Source: Gardnerella greenwoodii 00703Dmash (lineage in GTDB: Bacteria; Actinomycetota; Actinomycetes; Actinomycetales; Bifidobacteriaceae). From it: a stretch of 64,000 nucleotides of DNA. Below the pieces are notes generated by a model. The model had not been told where the DNA came from, searched no databases, and was given only the letters and a program-made list of their open reading frames with translations. Position numbers and translations under genes: made by a program. The first letter of the stretch is position 1. Every line of letters begins with the position of its first letter. Where the stretch lies: positions 1 through 64,000 of the forward strand of contig NZ_ADEV01000007.1 of the NCBI RefSeq assembly GCF_000263635.1, in the 5' to 3' direction. Below are positions 55,695 to 63,166 of the stretch, piece by piece.

Positions 55695-56822
55695 ATGCAA
55701 AACGTTGAAATTCAGCCAAAAGTAACGTTTGACTCAAGCCTTGCTCCTAACTCAGCTGTAGCCAAAGCGAATGTGAATATTGCGCTGATTAAGTATTGGG
55801 GCAAGCGCGACGAACGGCTGATTTTGCCTTATACTTCCTCGCTTTCGCTCACTCTTTCGGATTTGTACGCAACTACTAGCGTGCATTTTGACGAAAGTCT
55901 TTCTGCCGATTTCGTTACTTTGGACGGATTTGCTCTGCCGACGGATGATTCCACGCGTCTTCGCGTAGTTGCAATGCTCGATTTGGTGCGCGAAAAGGCC
56001 GGAATTTCAACGAAAGCGAAAGTTGTTTCGCATAATCACGTGCCGATTGCGGCCGGTCTTGCTTCTAGCGCGTCCGGATCTGCGGCTCTTGCAGCTGCCG
56101 CTTCTTATGCCGCCGGCTTGAATTTGACTCCGCGCGAACTTTCTCGACTTGCTCGCCGCGGTTCCGGTTCGGCGTGTCGCTCGATTTTTGGCGGATTTGT
56201 GCTTTGGAATAAGGGTGAGGATGACGAAACGTCTTATGCTGAGCCGATTGCGGATTTGTTTGCGGATCCGCTTTCCGAGCCTGCTGAGCCTGCTGATAGT
56301 CACCTTCCCGCTTCTCTTCTCGCTCAAAAAAATTTGAATCCCGCAATGATTGTCGTCACGCTAGACAGCAGTAAAAAGCCGATTTCTAGCCGAACTGCCA
56401 TGCGTCGCACTGTTGAAACTTCGCCCGCGTACATGCCTTGGGTTGAGCAGTCGAAGAAGGATCTTGCGCGCGCTCTTGATGCGATTCGCGTTGGCAGCAT
56501 TGAGCAGCTGGGCGAGGTTATGGAGCAGAATTCGTTGGGAATGCATGAAACTATGCGTAAAGCAAATCCGCCTGTAAATTATTTGACGGATAAAACTTAC
56601 GCTGTGCTGAATGCTGTGTGCTCTATGCGCGAGTGCGGTTGGCCGGTTTGGGCCACGATGGATGCGGGGCCGAATGTGAAGGTGCTGACGGATGCGGGTT
56701 GCGCGGCGCGTGCGGCTGAGGAGTTGCGCGGGCGAGTGGCGGAATCTGCTAAATTTACGATTGCTTTGCCAGGCGACGGCGTAAGCGTAAGTGCGAGTTT
56801 GAAACAGGCGGCGAAATTATGA
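55695..56822 (+). CDS. mvd: Diphosphomevalonate decarboxylase
   Basis: This 375-residue GHMP enzyme turns mevalonate 5-diphosphate into isopentenyl diphosphate. It shows the diagnostic ANVNIALIKYWGKRDERLILPYTSSLSLTL, the PIAAGLASSASGSAALAAAA ATP loop, RRGSGSACRSIFGGFV and a late MDAGPNVKVL. Start ATG 55695 has AAAGGA upstream; the frame is open to GTG 55626, but without a site. Its stop overlaps the ATG of the next gene (ATGA at 56819-56822), so the two are translationally coupled. Confidence 0.95.
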   Translation: MQNVEIQPKVTFDSSLAPNSAVAKANVNIALIKYWGKRDERLILPYTSSLSLTLSDLYATTSVHFDESLSADFVTLDGFALPTDDSTRLRVVAMLDLVREKAGISTKAKVVSHNHVPIAAGLASSASGSAALAAAASYAAGLNLTPRELSRLARRGSGSACRSIFGGFVLWNKGEDDETSYAEPIADLFADPLSEPAEPADSHLPASLLAQKNLNPAMIVVTLDSSKKPISSRTAMRRTVETSPAYMPWVEQSKKDLARALDAIRVGSIEQLGEVMEQNSLGMHETMRKANPPVNYLTDKTYAVLNAVCSMRECGWPVWATMDAGPNVKVLTDAGCAARAAEELRGRVAESAKFTIALPGDGVSVSASLKQAAKL

Positions 56823-59272
56823 CTCAGGTGCAGGCGAGTGCTCCCGGAAAGCTTTATATTGCGGGCGAGTATGCGGTTGTTGATGGTTCGGCGGCGATTG
56901 TGGCGGCGGTGAATCGTTATGTAACTGTTAAGGTTGATGATGAAAATTTGCCAGACGATTTGCGCTGTGATTTGCGCGAATTAGCTACTGAAAATTTGCT
57001 TGCATTAGTGCCGGAAAGCCGAAAATATTACGGCGTAATCGCGTCTGAAAAAGAAAATTATAAGCCGATTTTTTGGACGCGCGCTTATGACGGAAGTATC
57101 GAAATACCAGACGACGAAAAATATGCGTATGTTTTTGCCGCAATGCGCGTAATTGACTCTTATGCATGCGAGTGCTCTGCGCCAAATATGGACCGCAAAA
57201 GATACAATTTGCACATTTCCAGCGAGCTCGACGACGCAAAATCCGGGCGAAAGTATGGTCTTGGATCTTCGGCTGCAATAACTGTTGCAACCGTGCGCGC
57301 GCTGTGCAAGTGGTACGGCTTGAAGCCTGATATGTCAACGATTTGCAAACTTTCGCTGATTGCTTCCTCGATGGTAAAGAAGTCCGGCAGCGGCGGCGAT
57401 GTGGCCGCGAGCTCATGCGGCGGCTGGATTTTGTACCGAGCTTACGATCGAGACTGGCTTGAGTCGGAGCTTGGTTTGATAAAATCCGGCGAGTCTAATT
57501 TTAGTAAATTATTGCGTAAAAAGTGGCCGCGACTGGAATTTAAACGAATAAATGTGCCGAAAACGCTAAAACTTTTGGTAGGTTGGACCGGTTCGCCGGC
57601 TTCTAGCGCGCAGTTGGTAAGCAGCGTAGAAAGTAGCGTAGAAAGCAGCGTTTCTTCCGAAATTGCTCACCCATTTACATATCAAGATTTTTGCAATCAA
57701 AGCGAAGTTTGCGTGCAGAAATTGGCGCAATCGCTAGAAAAATCTTCTCTAAAAGAATCAGAATTAAATAATATTTCTGCTTGTTTTGCACAAAACCGCG
57801 AATTATTACAAAAATTAAGCGCGCTTACAGGAACGCTAATTGAAACTCCAAAGCTTACGCGTTTTATTGAAGACGCCAATTTTGCCGGAATTCCGGCGAA
57901 AACTAGCGGCGCTGGCGGAGGAGATTGTGCAATTGCGCTTACAACAATTTACGAAAAGAATCGGGTTGAAAGTATGAAGTCAGCTTGGGAAAATCACGGA
58001 ATTATGCCTTTAAATATTGAAGTTGCGGAAGCTCCTGACGACGGCGAAAATTCAGAAACTTGCGCCGTTCAAGCGGCTGAAACTTGCGCCGCTAAAACTC
58101 AGGAAACTTGCGCAGTTAAAGCGCCGGAAAATCAGCCTTCTCAAACAATTCAAAATCGCAAGGACGCGCATCTTGCCCTAGCCGACGCTCAGTACAATCC
58201 TCGCGCAAATTCCGGTTTTGACTCCGTGCGATTTATGCCGAATGCTTTGCCGCAGTTGGCATTGGACGAGGTTGACTCTAGCGTGCACGTGTTTGCGAAA
58301 GAGGCAAGTAGAGCCGACGGCACATCCGCCACTGCTGACGGCACACCCGCCAGCGCCGACGCTACATCCGCCAGCACATCCATCCTCACCCCATCCTTCC
58401 TTTGGCGCTCGCCGCTCTACATTAACGCAATGACCGGCGGAAGCTCCAACGCGCAAAAAATAAACGCACAACTCGCGCGCGTTGCGGCAAAAACAGGCGT
58501 GGCAATCGCAAGCGGATCTTTAAGCGCCGCCCTTCAAAATAACGCGCTATCCGCCACTTTTAGCGTGATTCGAAGCGAAAATCCGCACGGTTTTGTAATG
58601 GCGAACGTAAGCGCTGGCACGAGTCAAAGCGATGCTATGCGAGCCGTTGAAATGCTGCAGGCAAACGCGCTGCAGGTGCATTTGAACGCGGCTCAAGAGC
58701 TTGTGATGCCGGAAGGCGACCGCGATTTTCGAAATTGGCTTAAAAATATTGAGCAGATTGTGCGCTCGTGCGAGGCTCAGCATGTGCCTGTTGTTGTGAA
58801 GGAAACTGGCTGCGGTATGACGGCTCGAGATGTTTTGCGTTTGCGCAATATTGGTGTGCGCGCGGTTGATGTTTCTGGGCGCGGCGGCACTAATTTTGTG
58901 GCGATTGAGAATGCTCGTCGCTCGCGCGGTGGATACGATTATTTGGCGGATTGGGGTCTTACAACCGTTGAGTCGCTTATTGATATTCAAAAGTGCGATG
59001 CGCTTAAAGCTGATCCGGTGGAGATTTTCGCGAGTGGAGGAGTTAGAACACCTCTTGATGTTGTGCGCGCGCTTGCGTTAGGGGCGTCTGCTGTGGGAGT
59101 TGCTGGCGAGTTTTTGCACACGCTTATGCACGAGGGTGAGGATGCGCTTTTGCAGCAAATTTTAGATTGGCAGGAGCAGATTCACGTAATTATGGCGCTT
59201 CTTGGGTGCAAGAGTGTTGCGGACTTGCGAGATAATACGGAGTTTGTGCATTCGGATTGTCTTGGTAAGTGA
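56819..59272 (+). CDS. Fused phosphomevalonate kinase and type 2 IPP isomerase
   Basis: One uninterrupted 817-residue frame joins two enzymes. Residues 1 to about 405 are a phosphomevalonate kinase (APGKLYIAGEYAVV, GLGSSAAI at 147, KTSGAGGGDCAIAL). After a Thr/Cys/Ala-repeat linker (about 410-440), residues about 445-817 form an FMN-dependent type 2 isopentenyl-diphosphate isomerase (NRKDAHLALA, FMPNALPQLALDEVD, YINAMTGGS, VHLNAAQELVMPEG, VSGRGGTNF, FASGGVRTPLD). A low-complexity insert (ADGTSATADGTPASADAT) interrupts the isomerase near 505-520. The kinase needs ATP and Mg, the isomerase FMN and NADPH. The catalytic lysine and other flavin contacts were not each verified. Confidence 0.92.
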   Translation: MTQVQASAPGKLYIAGEYAVVDGSAAIVAAVNRYVTVKVDDENLPDDLRCDLRELATENLLALVPESRKYYGVIASEKENYKPIFWTRAYDGSIEIPDDEKYAYVFAAMRVIDSYACECSAPNMDRKRYNLHISSELDDAKSGRKYGLGSSAAITVATVRALCKWYGLKPDMSTICKLSLIASSMVKKSGSGGDVAASSCGGWILYRAYDRDWLESELGLIKSGESNFSKLLRKKWPRLEFKRINVPKTLKLLVGWTGSPASSAQLVSSVESSVESSVSSEIAHPFTYQDFCNQSEVCVQKLAQSLEKSSLKESELNNISACFAQNRELLQKLSALTGTLIETPKLTRFIEDANFAGIPAKTSGAGGGDCAIALTTIYEKNRVESMKSAWENHGIMPLNIEVAEAPDDGENSETCAVQAAETCAAKTQETCAVKAPENQPSQTIQNRKDAHLALADAQYNPRANSGFDSVRFMPNALPQLALDEVDSSVHVFAKEASRADGTSATADGTPASADATSASTSILTPSFLWRSPLYINAMTGGSSNAQKINAQLARVAAKTGVAIASGSLSAALQNNALSATFSVIRSENPHGFVMANVSAGTSQSDAMRAVEMLQANALQVHLNAAQELVMPEGDRDFRNWLKNIEQIVRSCEAQHVPVVVKETGCGMTARDVLRLRNIGVRAVDVSGRGGTNFVAIENARRSRGGYDYLADWGLTTVESLIDIQKCDALKADPVEIFASGGVRTPLDVVRALALGASAVGVAGEFLHTLMHEGEDALLQQILDWQEQIHVIMALLGCKSVADLRDNTEFVHSDCLGK

Positions 59273-59411
59273 TATACTTGTGTAGTTGTGCGTTCAGCGT
59301 GCTTATTTGTTTGTGCTATTTGCGTAGGCTATTTGAATACGTAATTTGCGCGGGCGGTGGCATGGTTGAATGACGCAAGACTTGCAAGTCAAAGAAAATA
59401 GGGAGTCCATT

Positions 59412-59606
59412 ATGGCAGCTCGTTGCGCAGTATGTGGCAAGGGACCGCAGACCGGTTTCAGTGTTTCACATTCGCATATCCGCAATAAGCGCACCTTCCG
59501 CCCGAATCTTCAGCCGGTTCGCACCACTATTGATGGCGAAAATGTTCGTCTTCGCGTGTGCGTGAAATGCATTAAGGCTGGCAAGGTTCAGCGCGTTGAG
59601 GCGTGA
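59412..59606 (+). CDS. rpmB: Ribosomal protein bL28
   Basis: This 64-residue large-subunit protein begins [20 protein letters not shown] and has the expected basic core [12 protein letters not shown]. Two Cys pairs (CAVC and CVKC) form a zinc-binding version of bL28. GGGAG lies before ATG 59412; the open frame extends further upstream without a site. A strong terminator follows. It stands alone. Confidence 0.97.
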   Translation: MAARCAVCGKGPQTGFSVSHSHIRNKRTFRPNLQPVRTTIDGENVRLRVCVKCIKAGKVQRVEA

Positions 59607-59633
59607 ATCGCGTATTGATTGCGTTTAAATTGT

Positions 59634-59663
59634 AAGGCCCTGAGCAGTGCTCGGGGCTTTTTT
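59634..59663 (+). terminator. Rho-independent terminator of rpmB
   Basis: AAGGCCCTGAGC pairs with GCTCGGGGCTTT (one G-U) over a 3-nt loop, followed by a T-run. Confidence 0.95.
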
Positions 59664-59684
59664 GTATTCGCAGATTCTTCCGCA

Positions 59685-59800
59685 AATGTTCCTGTAGCTT
59701 TGCACCAGTGATCTGCAGACGCTGATTCCTGTTGATCGGTGAACACTAACATCCGTGCTGCTGCACACGCCACGTCGGGCATTATTACCACGCATTTCAC
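59685..59800 (+). repeat. GCTTTGCACC family, copy 2
   Basis: TTCCTGTAGCTTTGCACCAG, TCTGCAGACGCTG, ATTCCTGTTGATC and GAACACTAACAT match the element at 36660 in the same order, with the middle portion missing here. Confidence 0.65.
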
Positions 59801-59831
59801 AGCAGCGTGGTTTTGCAACTTTAGTTGCAGG

Positions 59832-59866
59832 AATATTAGTGTGGTGAGATTTGAGATTTTTCGCAC
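59832..59866 (+). repeat. Dispersed ~35-bp repeat, copy 3 of 3
   Basis: AATATTAGTGTGGTGAGATT followed by TGAGATTTTTCGCAC is the third copy, close to the GCTTTGCACC element, as at 36463. The stretch 59867-60041 shows nothing further. Confidence 0.65.
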
Positions 59867-60041
59867 TAAACAAACCATAAAAATAGATAGTCGCACCCAC
59901 CCGCAGCTTAATTTTTCGACTTTAGTTGCACTTAGTAAACCACGCACTTTGCGCAACTTTCTGCACGAGTCTATGAGTTTTGTGTTGGCATTTAGTATGT
60001 TGAGAGGCTGGAAAAATTGTGTTCAGCAATAAAACGAGGAC

Positions 60042-60154
60042 TGCGCATTGACTTGCCGGAGCGCTTAGAGCGTAGCGCGTGAAGGCACTTCAATGCGGAA
60101 ACTCGCTAAAGTTGGAAGTCCAGTGGACTTCCAACGCGAGTTTCGCAAGCGAGC
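60042..60154 (+). repeat. REP/BIME-like element, copy 5 (forward)
   Basis: Core arms GTTGGAAGTCCA/TGGACTTCCAAC lie at 60111-60135, with GCGGAAACTCGC and GCGAGTTTCGC flanks. Its 5-prime hairpin is diverged. Confidence 0.8.
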
Positions 60155-60210
60155 GTAATAAAACGCGAGCGTATCGTTAAAAACGTTTAAGAATAAAGCG
60201 ACGAAGGAAC

Positions 60211-60336
60211 GCTCACGCGCAAAGCGCGTTCGCTACTGAGCTTGCGTTGAAAGCACACCGTGCTTTCAACTTGAGCAAGCTCACGCTCCGAGTTGCTTTC
60301 GCGCGCGCAATGCTGCGCGAAAGCAGGTCGTCGCGC
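60211..60336 (-). repeat. REP/BIME-like element, copy 6 (reverse)
   Basis: Core arms GTTGAAAGCACA/CGTGCTTTCAAC lie at 60246-60270 with one mismatch. The flanking arms are GAGCTTGC/GCAAGCTC in place of ACTCGC/GCGAGT. With copy 5 it forms a face-to-face pair before recG. Confidence 0.8.
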
Positions 60337-60461
60337 CTGCGCAAACACAAATTTTCTAGCCTCGTCAAAACCAAAAAACTAAATCAGTTACAAAACTCAT
60401 AGACGATACTAAAGGATAACGAAAATAAACTCGCGCTCGCGTAAATGCTTTGCGGATGATT

Positions 60462-60467
60462 TATAAT
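60462..60467 (+). promoter_or_regulatory. Perfect -10 hexamer of a leaderless recG promoter
   Basis: TATAAT at 60462-60467 is followed by 6 nt and ATG 60474. The -35 is not clear. Confidence 0.55.
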
Positions 60468-60473
60468 CGAAAT

Positions 60474-62891
60474 ATGCTAAATATGCACACGAACTCAGCC
60501 AAAACGCACGCTGCACTTTCCTCAATAATCAGCAACAAGCGCCGCGTTTCTGCTCTGAAGTCGCTTGGCATTATCACAATCGAAGATGCGCTAACTTACT
60601 ACCCGTTCAGGGTTACAAATCCGCTAAAAATCGCGCGTTTGCGTGATGTTCAAATCGGCGAAGAGATTGCGTTTTATGCGCAGATTCAGTCGGTTAACCT
60701 CGTGCCTATGAACGCGCGCCGCGGGTTTAGGCTGGAAGTCAACGTTTTGCAAGATCAGCAATCAGTTGCGCAACTTATTTATTTTTCCAAAAATCGCGCT
60801 TACGCTAATTGGCTTTCGGCTAAGTTTCGTGTGGGCGAAAACGTTGTGATTGGCGGCGTGTCGAGCGCTTTTAATGGTCGACTCCAGTTTGCGCATCCGC
60901 AGATTTTAATAGTAGATTCTTCACAAAATCGAGATACTTTTAATAAGTCTGCCGATACTGTTGGAAGCGTTGAGGAAGGTTTGGCTAGGCTTTGCGCACC
61001 GCAGCCGGTTTATCACGCAAATTCTAGGATTTCCAGCGAGCATATTCACGAAACTGTGCTTTCCGCGCTTTCCGCACTTTCGCAATCTGCGCAATCTGCG
61101 CAACCCGAGCAATCCGCGCAATCTGCGCAATCTGCGCAACCCGCGCAATCCTCGCTCTCCGCATCCGCTCTTTCCGCCCAAATCCCCAATATTCTTCCGG
61201 AATCCGTGCTAAAAAAGCGCAATCTTTTGCCTCGCGCGGAAGCAATTTGCGCTATTCACAATCCTCAATCAGCCGACGAATTTTACAAAGCTATTGCCAC
61301 CTTGCGCTACGAAGAAGCTTTTGTTTCGCAAGTGGCTGTGCTGCAATCTCGCGAAAATTCTAAAAATAATCAGGCAAAATCCTGTAATAATTCTCGTCTT
61401 CGCTGCAAATTTACGGAAAGTTTACCGTTTTCGCTTACAAGCGGCCAGCAAGAGGTTATTGACGAAATTATTGGCGATATGCATGAGCGCCGCCCAATGC
61501 GTAGACTTCTGCAGGGCGAGGTTGGTTCCGGAAAAACGGTTGTGGCTGTGAGCGCAATGTTGGAAGCAGTCGGATCTGGGTATCAGGCGGTTTTGGTTGC
61601 TCCAACTCAGGTTCTGGCATCTCAACACGCCGAAAATTTGCGGCAGATGATTAAGCGGGCGAATCTAAATGTGCCTGTTATTTTGGTTACTGGCGGTATG
61701 AAGCTTGCCGAGCGTCGCCGCGTGCTTGCGAGTGTTGCAAGCGGTGAGCCTGCGCTGATTGTGGCCACTCACGCAGCTTTTTCCGCGACTTTTAAGCCGA
61801 CGAATTTGGCGCTGGTTATAATCGACGAGCAGCATCGCTTTGGGGTTGCGCAGCGAGATGTGCTAATGCGCAAAATAAGCGAAGATTCGCATACAGAAGT
61901 TTCTTCAATCACCCCGCATCTTTTGGTAATGACGGCAACTCCTATTCCGCGCTCTGCCGCAATGACCTGGTTCGGCGACTTGGATGCTTCGTATTTGACG
62001 GAACTTCCTGGCGGCAGAAAGCCGATTCGCACTTTTGTTGTGCAAGAAGCAGATGCGTCTACTATGGCGCGCATGTTTGCCCATATTCGTTCGAGAATTG
62101 ATGCGGGGGAGCGCGCGTACGTGGTCTGCGCGCATATTGAGGACGATGATTTAGAAAGCGACGATGATTTAACGCAAGGCAATTCCGATTTATCTCGTAG
62201 CAATTACGACTTATCTCGCACCGCTTCCGACTTATCTCGCGCATCTTCCGACGATTCAGCAAACCTTACTCCCGCCCGCAAATTGCACACAGTCACCGGC
62301 ATTTTAAAGCGACTTTCCGCGCTTCCGCAGTTCAAAGGTATTAAGTTTGCTCAGCTTACCGGCCGCGACGACGACGCAACAAAGCGCGAAACTATGGAGC
62401 GTTTTTTGCGCGGAGACGTGCAGGTTTTGGTTGCAACTACTGTGATTGAGGTGGGCGTTGACGTGCCTCAGGCAAGCTGCATTGTGATTTTTGATGCGGA
62501 TCGATTCGGTCTTGCGCAATTGCACCAGTTGCGTGGTCGAGTTGGGCGCGGTGGCACGAATTCTTGGGCGTTTTTGGTTGCGCAAACTGATGGTGACACA
62601 GTTGCTCAGGAGCGTTTGCAGGTTGTTGAAAAATCCCTTGATGGAGCGGTTATTGCGCAAAAAGATTTGGAATTGCGCAATGTTGGCGACGTTTTGGGCG
62701 ATTCGCAGTCTGGTGGAAGCTCGAGTTTGAAGCTTTTGCGCGTTGTTCAAGATGCGAAGATTATTGCGCAGGCGCGAGATGATGCTGCTGAAATTTTGCG
62801 CGATGACGTGCATCTTACAAATTTGACGAATCTTGCCGGAGCTGTTTTAGACTTTACTAGAGGCGGACGCGCGCAAATCGTAAGCAACTAA
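60474..62891 (+). CDS. recG: ATP-dependent DNA helicase RecG
   Basis: This 805-residue helicase remodels stalled forks and Holliday junctions. It has an N-terminal wedge region (ITIEDALTYYPFRV), Walker A GEVGSGKTVVA (348-358), the DEQHRFGV box at 451, TATPIPRS, and motifs IEVGVDVPQA and LHQLRGRVGRG. Two repeat-built inserts stand out: a Ser/Ala/Gln block (about 200-232, SAQ units) after the wedge and a D-L-S-R block (about 559-599) inside the second helicase lobe. The ATG at 60474 is chosen because TATAAT sits 6 nt before; earlier in-frame starts would include the -10. Confidence 0.95.
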   Translation: MLNMHTNSAKTHAALSSIISNKRRVSALKSLGIITIEDALTYYPFRVTNPLKIARLRDVQIGEEIAFYAQIQSVNLVPMNARRGFRLEVNVLQDQQSVAQLIYFSKNRAYANWLSAKFRVGENVVIGGVSSAFNGRLQFAHPQILIVDSSQNRDTFNKSADTVGSVEEGLARLCAPQPVYHANSRISSEHIHETVLSALSALSQSAQSAQPEQSAQSAQSAQPAQSSLSASALSAQIPNILPESVLKKRNLLPRAEAICAIHNPQSADEFYKAIATLRYEEAFVSQVAVLQSRENSKNNQAKSCNNSRLRCKFTESLPFSLTSGQQEVIDEIIGDMHERRPMRRLLQGEVGSGKTVVAVSAMLEAVGSGYQAVLVAPTQVLASQHAENLRQMIKRANLNVPVILVTGGMKLAERRRVLASVASGEPALIVATHAAFSATFKPTNLALVIIDEQHRFGVAQRDVLMRKISEDSHTEVSSITPHLLVMTATPIPRSAAMTWFGDLDASYLTELPGGRKPIRTFVVQEADASTMARMFAHIRSRIDAGERAYVVCAHIEDDDLESDDDLTQGNSDLSRSNYDLSRTASDLSRASSDDSANLTPARKLHTVTGILKRLSALPQFKGIKFAQLTGRDDDATKRETMERFLRGDVQVLVATTVIEVGVDVPQASCIVIFDADRFGLAQLHQLRGRVGRGGTNSWAFLVAQTDGDTVAQERLQVVEKSLDGAVIAQKDLELRNVGDVLGDSQSGGSSSLKLLRVVQDAKIIAQARDDAAEILRDDVHLTNLTNLAGAVLDFTRGGRAQIVSN

Positions 62892-62901
62892 ACTTGCGCA
62901 G

Positions 62902-63022
62902 TCAATCAAACTTAATCAAACCAAACCAAACCAAACCAAACCAAATCAACCCAAATCAAGCCAAATCAAACCAAACCAAACCAAATCAACCCAAATCAAC
63001 CCAAATCTAACCAACAAAACTC
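62902..63022 (+). repeat. Pentanucleotide (AAACC-like) tract, about 24 units
   Basis: From just after recG, the sequence keeps a 5-bp period (AAACC, AAATC, AACCC, AAGCC). A perfect stretch of AAACC units starts near 62918. It lies between recG and the HTH-PfkB gene. The remaining bases to 63153 are AT-rich without a clear element. Confidence 0.85.
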
Positions 63023-63166
63023 CTGAAATGGTAGTTCCTGGCACAAAAATAAACAAAAATATATAAAATTTTATAAATTTACGTGCATATTATGAGATTT
63101 GTGAATATCCTAGAAAGTAAGCAAAGGTAAGGATCATTTGTAATAGCAATAGAGATGAGGCCTACA

